Shown: piece after piece, positions 12,165 to 23,911 of the stretch
Layout: every line of letters starts with the position of its first letter
Position numbering within the stretch: position 1 is the stretch's first letter
Assembly (NCBI GenBank): GCA_037074705.1
Contig: CM073593.1
Coordinates: forward strand, 17,489,001 to 17,553,000
Direction: 5' to 3'
DNA: 64,000 nt
Source of the DNA: Zhengitettix transpicula
Lineage: Eukaryota; Arthropoda; Insecta; Orthoptera; Tetrigidae
Position numbers and translations under genes: made by a program
The notes under the pieces: generated by a model
Told to the model about the DNA's origin: nothing
The model's database searches: none
What the model saw: the letters and a program-made list of their open reading frames with translations, nothing else

Positions 12165-12631
12165 GTGGTTTCACGACCAACGCAGCTGGCAGTTTTATCG
12201 ACTGGTCGCCTTGTCGAACCCCAGCATCTAGTGCAAGTTCAGCGACCTCGTCTTCGTGGGTGTAGTGCACTCGTATGCAGCCGTCCATCAGCAGCAAGGA
12301 AATCTCTGCCTGGCATTCGACTTATTTGAACTATTGTCCGGAACAGGTGGTTTAACAACAATAGGAAAAAATAAATTGTCTCATATTAAGAAGTATAACT
12401 AATTTGGAATATGTATTAAAATTATATGCCCATCTATTTTACTATTATTCGCATTCAAATCACAACTACTGCTGTATACTGACTGCAAAATATTCTAACT
12501 TTAAATCCACACGTTGTTACAGTGTTTTTATAGTAACACCAGTTACACCATATAATATAGTTCTCTAATGATAGGTGATATTAATAAATGCAGTCGCCGG
12601 ACGTAATATTACATCGAGACAATAATGTTTC
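11641..12631. other. Unassigned sequence with a (GT)n tract
   Basis: Open frames at 12005-12329 on both strands all run through the GT repeat (poly Cys-Val or Thr-His) and are artefacts of it. Nothing else is recognised. Confidence 0.45.
12134..12161. repeat. (GT)n microsatellite
   Basis: About 14 GT dinucleotides in an otherwise non-repetitive, locally GC-richer stretch. Confidence 0.95.
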
Positions 12632-12840
12632 TTAGTTAAATGTGATTAAAGACTCTACATGAAAATAAATGTATAACATATTGATGCACTGAAAATCGTG
12701 TTGGCTATTGCAACAAATATACTGCACCATCTTACTATGATTCTTTCTGGAGCAAGTGTAACAAATGTTGCGTTTACCACAACATTGCCTACCTCCTGGG
12801 CGCCCGGGGATCAACTTGTCTTCCAGAGTTCCAGCAACGG
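12632..12840 (-). pseudogene. Cys-rich remnant, possibly a piggyBac-like transposase C-terminus
   Basis: The minus-strand frame contains CCGKRNICYTCSRKNHSK and then YICCN with HDFQC after it. Two Cys-x2-Cys pairs separated by a basic loop, close to the end of a short ORF, resemble the cysteine-rich zinc-binding tail of piggyBac-type transposases. No catalytic DDD region is readable upstream on this strand (about 12860-13100), so at most it is a tail fragment. It could also be chance. Family membership is inference only. Confidence 0.25.
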
Positions 12841-13518
12841 AAAGTGAAAGTGGACACAGGAATCTACTTTTTTAAAAATACGACAAATAATATTTTAAAA
12901 TTGCCACGCAATTACAAATAAATCATTCTCAATACTATTATGACTACTGAAACGTTTTACATTAAGAGATCTTATAAACAGGCAATCATTTAAAGCCCTA
13001 CATCAATTAATTTTTTTTGCTGAATGAGTCACTCTTACGTTAAGCTTCCTGATAGAGTAAAATTTCTTTTATGCGAGAGTTGTTGCTTCATTAACACCCC
13101 CCCCCCCCCAAAAAAAAGAACAACTAAATGTGGCAACATTTATATACTAGATTTAGTCAGAGTAATTATTATGATTTTTAAATCAACACAATCTGTTTTA
13201 AATATATTGAGGCACGTCACTTGCAATATTATAAAAAAATTTGAACTGGCTACGAATATAAGAAAAAGAAAGATTTGTTATAAAAGGGTCGCTGATGGAT
13301 AATTGTGAGGGGCGATATTTGGTGGAGATGTAATGATGATTAAACGTTAATAAAACTGACGGATATATGCTGACTGGTTAGCAATTAAAACAACGGGAAA
13401 AAGCGTATCACAATATATACGGGAACATATATGGAATGAAAAAATTGTGGGGTCACGTTAAACCAAATATGACTTCTAATTACCCAAAATTATTGTCTTA
13501 GCGACTTCTGCATGATAA
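12841..13518. other. Unassigned AT-rich sequence with C13/A8 tracts
   Basis: Contains a run of 13 C followed by 8 A at 13097-13117. The ORF at 13024-13302 crosses these tracts and has no recognised motif. Confidence 0.45.
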
Positions 13519-14345
13519 GTGTTAAGAAACATCGACTCAAATGCAGGAATTTTAGCGCTGGTAAACTGCACAGAATCCAACGTTCACTTTCCAGCTGTCC
13601 CCTTTTCGTTTTGTATAAGGGTTGCTCGGTGTCCCACCCCTCCCTCCCCGTTTTGTGGAAGTGCGGGGGTTTCCTGTTGTTACGCTAGGTCAGGAGCCGC
13701 CGCTATCACTGCGCCGCGCGACAGCTGACTGCGAATCTACGGACCCTCCGCCCACGCACTAGGTTTCAAATCACTCTCATATCCGAGCTGAATGAGCAGA
13801 CACTTATAGCGTTCAATTTAGAGCAATCACTAGGTGATGTTTAAAGATAGAGCGAGGTAAAGCAGATAAATTCAGGGTTTCACATATACAAGGCAATATT
13901 ATTGACGTACATTATTCGTTAAAAATAACCACAGTTTATCGGAAGTGCACACTCGATGAGAGATAAAACAATTTCATTACAACCACAGCCAACTGTTACG
14001 TCAAGATTCCTTTTATCACTTCATTTTCCGAAATTTTTACACGTTGTTAAGATTGGTCATCACATATTTTTTTCTATTTATATTTTTTGTGTCTGTGTGT
14101 GAACTTCGGGTTTTCTTGTTCCCGTGGACATCGCGGCACTAGCACTCACCTGAGGATGGAGCAGCGTCCGCGCGTATCCAGGGTCGCAGTGGTACTGTGA
14201 GGAGCGCGGGGCCCGCGCGCTGCTTTATATAGCACACCGCCGCCGCCCACCGGGAGTAGAACCGGCGCCTCTCGCGGCGGACGCCAGAACTGCACCGGGG
14301 GGTACGCATCGGTAATAACTCGGCGCCCTCAACTTCGTACATCAA
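13519..14345. other. GC-rich island
   Basis: The densest CpG stretch in the window apart from 34.4-34.8 and 50.4-50.7 kb, with the peak at 14140-14340 (GCGCGGGGCCCGCGCGC, CGCCGCCGCC). It surrounds the candidate minus-strand promoter. Short ORFs here have biased composition and no known motif. It may mark the 5' end of a host gene whose remaining exons lie to the left, at lower coordinates or outside the window. Confidence 0.45.
14144..14232 (-). promoter_or_regulatory. Candidate TATA promoter, initiator and 5' UTR exon donor
   Basis: Read on the minus strand, TATATAAAG spans 14231-14223. About 31-35 bases downstream is CCTCACAGTACC (14202-14191), a loose match to the arthropod initiator TCAKTY. 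A short GC-rich stretch without ATG follows, ending CAG at 14150 and continuing GTGAGT (14149-14144), a perfect 5' splice-site consensus. TATA, initiator, ~50-nt leader and donor in the right order and spacing make a plausible core promoter with a non-coding first exon. No acceptor or coding exon could be tied to it. All this rests on short motifs. Confidence 0.4.
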
Positions 14346-14765
14346 TAGAAAGCTCAGGTATATTTCTGAGATTTTCAGAGACTACATGAACTTCCTTCGG
14401 AGCGCCACTACGGTCCTACGACGGTTTATAGCAATTATTAATGGCACGACCAACGAAATTATTTCTTAGAAAAATATCCAATACACTTATTAGAATAAAA
14501 TGCCGAACTGTGTTGAGTTTATGATAATGAAATAGTAAAAAAACTGTGAAATAGAAATATAATAGAATACGTTTGCGTAATCCCACACGACGTTTCTGCA
14601 TTCCTTGCAGCTTTCGTCAGATGATTAAAACCGCAACAGCTATAAGAAACGAAACAACCTCAAAAAATAAACTGACGAACTCATAAGCATTTGAGCAGAA
14701 ACGTTGTGTGGTTTTTATATTTTCACTTTATTGTGTCTGTTATTTGGCTATTTATTTATCAAATT

Positions 14766-15320
14766 GGTCGTTCAATAAGTAGCACCTCCTTTTTTTTCTC
14801 CTTAAATAAGTTACTTATGTGAACATTTTGAATTTGGTGTGATTCCCCAAACATTCTTCTTCAAACCACTGCATTAACAACTTCGTAAGTCAAGTGGTGG
14901 CAGCCCTCTTACAAAATGGCTGACATTGACGTACGTATTAGACAGCGTGGTGTGATTGAATTATTAAATGCGGAAGGTGAAATACCCATTCCGCATTGAT
15001 GAAAGGCTAAAAAATGTGTATGGTGACGCAACAGTGGATGCAACTGTTCGTCGATGGATTCGTTTCTGTAACGAAGCTCAAGGGCAAACACCGTTGGCGT
15101 CGATGGCTTAGGAAGCAAGACCACGCTGTTTACTGCAGTGGAATACGTGCCCTAGTTAAAAAGTTGAATAAAAATGTGGATAAGGACGGAGACTATATTG
15201 AAAATTGAAAATGTAATCCTTAATGTTGCGGGTTAATGCTGTATAAATTACATTTAATTGTCTTGACAAATAAAAGAGAACAAAATAGGACAGATTACTT
15301 TTTGATTAACATCTCGTATA
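14766..15320 (+). mobile_element. Internally deleted mariner-like element with terminal inverted repeats
   Basis: The 5' end (GTTCAATAAGTAGCACCTCC at about 14769) matches the reverse complement of the 3' end (about 15287-15320), and better still that of the related 7.9 kb end, giving a ~30-bp TIR. Inside, frames read MADIDVRIRQRGVIELLNAE and then RRWLRKQDHAVYCSGIRALV with KNVDKDGDYIEN. These are the N-terminal HTH and the C-terminal end of a mariner-like transposase, with the whole catalytic core deleted. At about 555 bp it is a non-autonomous derivative. The same deletion junction occurs in the 7.1-7.9 kb copy, so the deleted form itself multiplied. Confidence 0.75.
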
Positions 15321-16324
15321 TAAAACAGAGAATGAAAAGTTCCCTCACACAATATAGAATGGTGACTGAATGGAGTCACATTTCATAAAATTTATACTTC
15401 GTTGATCAAAATAATGTAGTGGTTTAGAAATACTGTTAATGAGAAAATAAGGATGAATGAAAGACAATAGACAGCTTAATAAGTTCCTTAAAGGTAGTTT
15501 TCATGTCCGATCATTTAATTAAATTAGGATTATTACAATTTATGGAATATTTATAAAGAACACCTAAATTGTGCCTAATTAAATATTAGGATAGAAGTTC
15601 ATTGGGAGAAAATCTGAAAACGGATTTTATATGAGGTTTACTAAAGAAATCTGCCTACGAATGATAGACAACCCCCGTTTAGTAACTTGTACATGTTTCC
15701 CCTAAAACATCACCACGTCTGTAAAATACAAAATAACGTTACATGAACCGCATTTATAATTATTTACCACACGTAGAGAACAAACCTACCTTTAAAAGAC
15801 ATTTCCGCAGAATTTCTGTAGTAGCAGAAGGAAAAATTCAAATATATCCAAAAGCAGCGTAATGATGTGTATTGAACTACTCGATCAAAAATATGTAAGT
15901 GTAATATAAATTCTTTCGACGATTCGTACAGTTGTTCTGGCTAAAACATACATAATATTCATTCTTTATATAATTTATTGACGTTTGTTATTTACTTTGT
16001 AAAGGGTACCGACATCCACATAATCCAAGAATTAATTACTCATACCCAATTTCACCAAATTCCTCCGGTATGTACTTCAATTGAGTAGATTAAGATAAAT
16101 TTTTATTATAGTTCAGAAAAATAGCGTTTGAATAAAATTTATATGTTTTTTTTTACTTCATTTAAAGCTTTATGACCGGCTTCTGATGACGAAGAACTCT
16201 GAAATAATGCATTTAACATTATTTTAAAATCTTCCTACCATTCCTATCAGACTACTATTGGATTATTTTATAGAGTTAATGTCAGAGATTTCCTTGGTGT
16301 TCAATTTATTTATTCGATTTCCTT
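15321..16324. other. Unassigned AT-rich sequence
   Basis: No ORF above 60 codons, repeat family or RNA gene recognised. Confidence 0.5.
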
Positions 16325-17300
16325 TACTCAGCGACATACATAACCCCGGATTTGACTCTAATATCGATTGTGTTTATTTTTATTTAACATCCCTCCACCT
16401 CTACTCCTTATGCTCTTCCGTGCCTGTGCCATAAGGGGTTGAAATTATACACTTAGAACATCGTGAGAAATACTTTCAATCTCATTGACCCTGAAAAATA
16501 TTTAATGCAATTTTTATGCAACGGCCATCCACCCCATCCCTAAAGGTGTTCCCTTCCAATGTCGAAAGGGGTTGAAATTATACACAAAAATATCTGGAGA
16601 AACGCTATTGTCCCTGAATCATTTTTATTCGGCCTTTTTAACATGTTTGAAAATTCCAAACCCCGCGTATAGAGGAAGTAGTTCTGTCTTATCCCCTCAG
16701 GGTTTGCTTCCGGTTCGAAAGGAACACGTGAGCAAATTTTAGTCAATTTTTCTCCACGGGGTGTAGATTTGTATACACACACTCATTGTTTTCCCCTTCC
16801 ACCGCCACTCATAGCGGTATAACTACAACCTAACCGGAAAGTTGATGTTATAATTAAACTCAGCGACATCCATAATCACGGATTCGACTCTAATATATTT
16901 TTTTGCTTTATTTTTATGTAACGCCCATCACCTCTACTCCTAATTAAACTCAGCGACATACATAACCCCGGCTTTGACTCTAATATCGATTGTGTTTATT
17001 TTTATTTAAAATCCCTCCACCTCTACTCCTTATGCTGTTCCGTTCCTGTGCCATAAGGGGTTGAAATTATACACATAGAACATCGTGAGAAATACTTTCA
17101 ATCTCATTGACCCCGAAAAAAATTTCTTCGACGCAAATTTCGGCCGTTTTAACATGTTTGAAAATTTTTACGCCCGCCTCTGGGAGTGGTGGACGTGTCT
17201 TACACCTCACAGAGTTTGTTTCCTGTTCGGAAGGAACATGTGTACCAAAATTTGGTCAATTTTTCTCCACGGATGTAGTAGAGATATTTAAAGCAACAAC
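16325..17300 (+). repeat. R2 repeat, two copies in tandem
   Basis: The first unit runs from CTCAGCGACATACATAACC (about 16327) through GGAACACGTGAGCAAATTTT to GTGTAGATTTGTATACAC at about 16770. A second set begins near 16840, restarts at 16945, and ends with the GGAACATGTGTACC and CACGGATGTAG block at 17280. The block at 16945-17110 is nearly identical to 16327-16490, so the tandem includes a recent partial duplication. Confidence 0.75.
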
Positions 17301-17443
17301 TTTTCGGTAAATATTCGTACCTTGTCAAATAATTTGATAAGATTTTGGTTTTTGTTTACTTCAATTAGTTTTTGTTTACGTTACAATATTAATTTCCAAA
17401 TTTAACTATCTGTAAATATCTCCGACAGCAGGAAGAATACTTG

Positions 17444-18610
17444 AAGAAGCTCCGATCTGTATCTAAGACATTGTTGATAATGAAATGAATATTTGTAATG
17501 TATTCTAATTCGCAACAAAAATAGAAGAGTGTTGGATCTGGGTAACAAGCACTTTAGGTGTTTCCCACTGGTAATATAATTAATAGAAACGTTTTTGCAT
17601 TCCAAATTAAATAAATAAAGTGTCTGCAGAAGGTCATAAAATGCTTTATATCAATGCCATCTGGTGAGGTATATAATAATCTCAAGAATGTTTTCCCTTG
17701 ATTGGATCCATTTATATCCTCTATTTGTTTTTTCCGATATGATATTTCTGAGAACTAAGTTACGTGACGAAAAATTAAATTAATGGAACCATCCAAAGTT
17801 TACGATTATGTATTGCGGTTTATTGTGAATAAAATATAGTTCATTATAGTAATATACATGGTACTTGTAGTGTAGTTATCGATTCATTTCTAGTGTGTGA
17901 GTGGTTGTGTTTCTAAGAACACGCTTCATTGTCTGTCTCGGTCCTGGGATTTGTCTGTTCACGGGAGTCTCATTAACCATACGTTAACAAACTCATTACG
18001 TTGAGACACGTGGATGGATGTATTACGTATTCAGGAATTGCAACTAGAGGAGAGAAACACCTAACTGGGCGAGGTATGAATGATTCAAGATTCGTAATAG
18101 TGCTCTCGTTTCTGGGAACTCCCTTATCTCTGTAGTGAAGTGTGAGCGATGACTAAGCGTCTCGCAAGTTATTTTTAATGTCCACCATGAATGGAATGTT
18201 TGCTCTATATTTACGGATCGTAACCGTGTGATACGGATTAGCAAGGAACACAAGTGGGTGAATGGTTACATAAGAACGGGTAATAAATTCAGTTAAACTG
18301 ACGAAGATTCTCTCATAACAAGAAATATTTTATCACGTCCTTTATGTAAAAGATAAACATGTATATTTCAGAATTTGTTAACTGATTCTAGCTACATTTT
18401 CAACTGAAAGAATCCATTAAACTGAAAAAAACCTGTTAGCAATTACAGATTCAACCTATTTAACTATTAATTATATTACCAGTGGCAAACACTTAAAATG
18501 CTTGTTACCCGGATCCAAAGCTCGTCTATTTTCGTTGCGAATTAGAATACATTACAAACATTCATTACATTATCAACACGATAAATAATGTCTTAGCTAC
18601 AGATCGGAGC
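17444..18610. repeat. Inverted repeat pair, ~140-bp arms
   Basis: 17452-17587 and the reverse complement of 18461-18607 share AAGCTCCGATCTGTA, TTTGTAATGTATTCTAATTC, GGTAACAAGCA and CCACTGGTAATATAATTAAT, with about 85% identity by eye. The ~870-bp spacer (17588-18460) holds no recognised gene. This is either a foldback element or two facing copies of one repeat. Confidence 0.6.
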
Positions 18611-18632
18611 TTAGGACTCAAACTTTCATTAC

Positions 18633-19728
18633 AGTAATGATTAAAAGAATCTTTAATTAAAAGAAATTCTTAAACAAAAAAATTAATTAAAATTTGAATG
18701 ATAGATAGCCACACGTTGAAGGCACCAATTTATGTAATGATTAACAAAACGGGTATGAATTAAATTTTCCCCACGTTGTTGGGCCATTTATGTAATAATT
18801 AATTATGTATTTAAAAATTTATTGTTGATAATTAAACATTATAAGCCCTGCTTTAGACTCCAAATTCCATCAATTTAACAAACAAATATATCAATTTTAT
18901 TTGATTAATTCGTGGCGTTCTATAAAAATACAGCTTTATATTTTTGCAATCATCTACATCGAATTTCTCTTTATTTCAGGGTCATCACTGGGTTTGATAG
19001 GAAGAACAAATACAATCTAATGAACTAAAATATTAACAATCCAAACTCATTGAAGTTAACGGAATACAATATTAAAAACAAAAGTAAAAGAAAACAAATG
19101 AAAAGAAAAACGCGAACGAAATCTGACTATACCCTTTAATTATCGTTTACAGTCATTAATAATTGTTTTGTACTCACGACAGTGCTACTGGTACCAGTTC
19201 TGACTCTTGTAGCTTGAAGTCAACACCCACTAAACCATTATTCACTGATTCTACACTTTAGATTTTTGGACACACGCGGTCTCTGCTATCCTGGAACTTG
19301 GATTAGCCGCCCCTCAGTCAGCCCTCGGACGTAGGTCTCCTTGAAGTCTCTCTATGCGAAAATTAGTTCAGTTTGTGAAGCAAAACTTCTGCTTCCAAAT
19401 TGCGATTTTATGAGTCTCTCCGTCAAACTGTTTACGTGCGTTTTATGTAAACTATTATATCTCGCCGTTGGACTTCCTGGATAGCCCTATTCATGCTTTT
19501 AGATTATCAAACTTTACTGTGTTGTATGTCTTGCAGACTCTTTCATGTATTCTTTCTCGACCCAGGCTCGACGCAGACTCGACGCACACTGAGTTCTCTA
19601 AGCGCGCGGTCTCCAGTCTCCATTGTTAACTAGCAAAGACCCGCTGCGATTGTCGTCTTTAAGCACCCGTAACGCCAACAATTAAATTATATTAAAAACA
19701 TTTAATAACCTGTTTAATTGGTATTACA
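18633..19728 (-). mobile_element. R3 LTR-like repeat
   Basis: Read on the minus strand it begins TGTAATACC (19728) and ends in ATTACA-type hexamers repeated near 18795, 18735 and 18638. Two of these are followed by primer-binding-site-like motifs: TGGCCCAACAACGTGGGG (18786-18769) and TTGGTGCCTTCAACGTG (near 18728). The body shares TCAAACCCAGTGATGACCCT and TCAGATTTCGTTCGCG with the other copies. No gag or pol is present, and the 4-6 bp flanks do not match. It is a diverged LTR fragment or solo-type copy. Confidence 0.6.
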
Positions 19729-19844
19729 ATATATTTATGAGTCTTCAATTGAATAAAATATGTATCAGTATACATTTCAAAACAGGTGAAAATTTATATT
19801 AAAATTAACCTTTATTCCCGTCAAAGGTATAAAAATTTATAGAC

Positions 19845-19975
19845 ACTGCTATACACGAGACGTGGTTTTCTCACATGATCCCAGATATGGCGAGGTGAAA
19901 GAAGCAGTCAAAGGCTGTTTATCCTCACAGGCGGCAGACGTCTATGACGTAGGGATACAAAAGCTTATAGAAGGT
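19845..19975 (+). pseudogene. Mariner-like transposase C-terminal fossil
   Basis: The plus frame reads GEVKEAVKGCLSSQAADVYD and then VGIQKLIEGYVKFI before a stop. This matches the C-terminal '(E)VKEAV..WL......Y..GI..LV.R..KC....GDYVEK' pattern of mariner/Tc1-like transposases. The 24.86-25.04 kb fossil reads the same segment. Only the tail remains, with no catalytic residues. It abuts the 3' end of the R4 copy that follows. Confidence 0.55.
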
Positions 19976-20832
19976 TATGTCAAATTTATATAATAAAAAA
20001 GGATGTATATTTGTATTTATGTATGTATTTACCTTAATCTAGATACATATTTAAAAGCGTGGACAGATTGCAAGAAAAATTGGTTCACATTCTTCAAGCG
20101 ACGAGAAACGATACTGTGGGGGTGAAAAATCTGTAACACAAACGTGGAAAGAATTTTAATTTAAAAATGTGATCGTTTTGTGTTAAATTACTGCGCGTAA
20201 TGAAATCATGACGTTATGCGATAGAGAGACGTTACTACGCGACGAACAAATAGTTCCTTTTTCCGTAATGAAATGATCAGAAATATTTTTATTGAATAAG
20301 AAGTATAATTTTATCCAGCAAAACTCCATCGAATGATGATAAAAAAACCAGTAAACTTTACGATCCATGCGGAAAATGTAAGTTAATTTTCGTGCCCTAT
20401 TAGTGACTCCAATATGGCGAACATTTGTTTACACTGCTAAAAATTTCGTAAATTTAATTTTTCGTAATGTCTGAAGACTGAGGGATAATTATATCCTGCA
20501 ATACTCAAGGAGTATATTTCAGAAGAAAATCGAAGGTATGTTTTGTTGGGATCGATGCAATAAAATTCAATGTACTTTCCAGATGGTCAATCCCAACGAA
20601 CATACATCCGAATTTCTTCTTAAATACATTCCTTAAGTATTGCACTAAATAATTATCCCTTAGTCTTCAGACATTACGAAAGATTAAATTTATGAAATTG
20701 GAACGGAACTAGGAACAGTTATATTTAGATTAAATCACTTCATGACTAAAGGATAATATAGAATTAAATACTTTTTCGGGTTTATATAAATAAGTCATGG
20801 GCAACGCCAGGCACACTGCTAGTATTTTAATA
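19976..20832 (-). repeat. R4 repeat
   Basis: The minus-strand 5' end is ACTAGCAGTGTGCCTGGCGT (20832), analogous to the R2 start. The 3' end (about 20035-19976) has ACATACATAAATACAAATATAC. The 3' half (20400-19976) is homologous to 33165-33672. A 61-codon minus ORF (20368-20183) corresponds to the ORF at 33227-33430: both read CWIK, then LFNK, and end RAVI. Confidence 0.6.
20445..20701. repeat. Palindrome inside R4, ~110-bp arms
   Basis: 20445-20556 and the reverse complement of 20591-20701 share TTTCGTAATGTCTGAAGACT, AGGGATAATTAT, GCAATACT and GTTGGGAT, with a ~35-bp spacer. It is either an insertion in R4 or R4's own inverted segment. The 33.2 kb R4 copy lacks it. Confidence 0.65.
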
Positions 20833-20960
20833 AATATGGAAACTGCGTAGGAAAATAGTAAAACGTAAGGAATTTAGTCAAAAGGGATTTATGAAAAAAT
20901 ATGTGATGGTTTATGCTGTATGAGAAATCGGACCTTACTTGTAATAACCCTGGTACGTAT

Positions 20961-21945
20961 TGTAATGATAAAAAGGGCAATTAAAAGAATTAATAATTAG
21001 AGATTTGAAATAAATTGTTATCGGCGAACACTCAGATACAATAATGGTTGAGAATACTGAACAGGCAGGACATTGTTGTTGGTTCGCGCGTAAGCATCGG
21101 AGCAGTTAGTCAGCCACGAAACCTTGATGTATGCAGCAGGAGTAGAAATTTGTTGGTCAGCCACAGGACATTGTGGAATACATAGTAGTTGAGTCTGGCA
21201 GTTGGTGGAGCAATATTAGAAGAGGAGAGAACAAAGTTTGATTCAGTCGGTAATTCGAGACGAGAACGCCAATCCACATTTGGCAGGAGACAATCGTGGA
21301 GCTGAAAGTAAAGTCGGCGGACATCGGTGAGACGAAGGTTTCGGAACAATTGTGTCCGGTGGTCAATACCGAAGCATTGCAAAGTGAAGTAAAGTAAATT
21401 CAGTGAAACATGGCCTGTTAAAGTGTTCAAGGTGAAAAGAGTGTTATAAAATCTCGACAATTGCCCTGGTACCGGTACAACAGTAAGTAAAGAGAAACAT
21501 TTAAAAATTCATATTTGTAAACGTTAAATAAAGACAGTATATCGTCAGATTTCGATTTCATTTCGTTTATTTCATTTATTTTGATTAAATTTTGTGAGTT
21601 TATAAAAATTATTTGTTAATAGCGAATGGTAAAAATTTTAATTGTTCTGAGATAAGAGGAAATAACATTTTGTATAAAATTTGATGTAAAGCTTTAACAA
21701 GTAATTTGTTTTATAAAATAAATAATTCTGCATAATAAACCAATTGTTTAAGTAAATTGAATCAATGTAATTATTTTCATGCTCCTTTCATTCAATAATT
21801 TCAATGAACAGTCCAATTTAAGTAATTACTTCGTTTTGCATATTACATTTATGGCGTGCTAACGTGTGGCGCAATTTAATTAGGTTCAAGTTAATTAAAT
21901 ATTTCATTTGTTTATTACATTTATGGCGCCTTAACGTGGGCCAAT
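20961..21945 (+). mobile_element. R3 LTR-like repeat
   Basis: It starts TGTAATGAT (20961). The 3' part has ATTACA at 21842-21847 followed by TGGCGTGCTAACGTGTGG, and again ATTACA at 21914-21919 followed by TGGCGCCTTAACGTGGGCC, both resembling a tRNA-Lys primer-binding site. A splice-donor-like ACAGTAAGTAAAG lies at about 21480, where other copies also carry a donor. The body is diverged from the 26.6 and 48 kb copies. No internal coding region follows. Confidence 0.55.
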
Positions 21946-23393
21946 TCAATTATATTTATGAGAATAATGACACTGTCTTTTAGTAACGATCACTTTGCCT
22001 TACTTATAATATTTTCAAAAATTTAAAACTTTGGCTCGCGGGGGGGGGGGGGGGGTTGTTTACTGGTTTTTCACCAACTTCTGGTAATATCTAAATGAAA
22101 TTAAGTTTTCATTAAAGTTTAACAACTATAATATATATAAATATCTTTCTCTAATTTGTACATATTTGCAGTATCCATTTCGTCCGACATTGCCAACAAG
22201 GTGTTAAGGATCAGCTAGACAAAATGTTACAAGCTGGCTGATATATAACTATATGATCTAGGAGGAACTTAGTTTATTGCCCATTAATGTCTTCTACCCA
22301 AATTATAACTAACAGACTGAAGGAGTAATCTTTGTAGGGCCGTTGTCTTTGGTGTAGTCGGTTTCTTGTGGACTGTGTCTTGAGCGACAGTGACAAATGG
22401 AACACGAAACGTTCCTTGTCCACGTTGACGTGTTTTGGCATCATCTCTGCTACATTCAACCCCGGTTCAGATAAATAGTTGCCTTGATCAATCACTGGTG
22501 ACTCATCTAGATGTAAGTGCCAAGAGAAATCAAAATCTCCATATAGCTGGCCCACAAATGATCCCTGAAGCCAAAAAAACATGAGTGGATACTGCTACTA
22601 CTGATATCAGAAGTTCTAATGGATTCAGACGTTCACGTTTGTTAAATATATGCAGCAATTTGTTTAAATTAGTTTCTAAAAAGCGAATAAATTTTGTAAT
22701 CGTTTATACTTCTAAAAGTTCCAATTGTCATAGTTGCCAAGAGCGAGTTGGCCTGCACAGTTTTTTCCTAGTTAGTACAAGACCTCCCGATTGTCAAAAT
22801 CAGCCATTTTTTATTCCGTTCACCATAATTGTTTATTCGCATATTAATTTTTGTTAATTATACATAAGGGCTGTTTATTGAGGTAGCAATACTGTTTATT
22901 GAATTTAGTTAAAGAATATTCCACTGACTTCAGACACCATCATCTTAAAAGATATAAGTCGTGAGATATATAGCGAGCCGTTTTTAACAGAAGATACGCT
23001 GCCCAATGTCGTGTAAAAATCTTGGGGGTAGACTGGAGCTCAGTCTAACAAGAAAATTTGTTAAGGAAAAAAATATACTGAAAACATTGACGTTTGGAAA
23101 TATATTGAGTTCGGTTCAGGATACATAAAAGAACCAATTCAATAAGAGTTAAGGGACCTTGGTGTTGTCCGTTTATTCCGTTCCTAGGTACGGATGTAAG
23201 AATGATGGCTTATCCGCAAAGAGAAGTTCCCGACTGACAACAATGCTCCCCTCCTTCGTCCCTTTCTTCTACTGCGCATCTGACGCGACTTGCTATATCT
23301 CACGACCTAAATTAGTAATTATAATATTATATCGCAGTTAAAACGTTTGTGAAATGTATATATCTCAAATGAACCTGCATTATCTCGCAACAG
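21946..23393. other. Unassigned sequence with a G16 tract
   Basis: A run of 16 G lies at 22040-22055. Facing ORFs of 102 codons (22274-22582, minus) and 90 codons (22585-22857, plus) have mixed, non-repetitive composition but no motif I recognise and no second copy, so neither is called. A further ORF at 23159-23341 is likewise an orphan. Confidence 0.4.
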
Positions 23394-23886
23394 AGAGCTC
23401 TGGCAGAGGCTTTGGGGATGCCTTCGCATCTCTCTGGTTTTTGAACTAAGGTTCCCACATGCCGACGCACCTCGGCCTGTTTTGAGAGGTGTATGTTCCG
23501 GGGTCATAGACCTTGGGCATACGGTAAGAGTTGTCCGGAATTCCTATTGGAATAGTCGGCCAGCTGCATCCTAAACCGGTCAAGGCACGGGGAGGGGAAA
23601 GCCGAGACCCAACAGCGAACCCCTCTCCCGCCATCAGAAGCGTGTGGGACAAGTGCCAAATGCCCGACCTACCTGATGCAGGTTTTTCAAGGGTTTTCCC
23701 TGCATCACTTTTAGGCGAATTGCTGGATAGGTTCCTTAAACCATAGCCCGGGGGCTCTTTTAACCCTTGGCTACCTTCCTATACCCTTCCCCATCCCCCT
23801 TTTCAAATCCCTTTCCTATGCTATAAAAGGGGAGTTGCCACTATGTTGATTACCCTATACATAGCCTGTCTACACCTAAAAAAAAT
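23394..23886 (+). mobile_element. R1 retroposon copy A
   Basis: The 5' end is of the GAGCTCTGGCAGAGGC type. The body has GTTTTGAGAGGTGTATGTTC, TGGGCATACGGTAAGAGTTG, CCCGACCTACCTGATGCAGG and GGGCTCTTTTAACCCTTGGC. The 3' end is TACACCTAAAAAAAA. The sense strand stays open at 23531-23746 (71 codons; MPDLPDAGFSRVFPASLL), a frame that recurs in other R1 copies. Confidence 0.75.
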
Positions 23887-23911
23887 TTATCTGGCAGTTC
23901 AACTTCCCAGA

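Noticed and set aside
12005..12329. Overlapping ORFs on both strands
   Set aside because: All are extended by the (GT)n tract, giving Cys-Val or Thr-His runs.
14223..14260. TATA box read on the plus strand at the same GC-rich island
   Set aside because: No initiator or splice donor at suitable distance on the plus strand. The minus-strand reading explains more.
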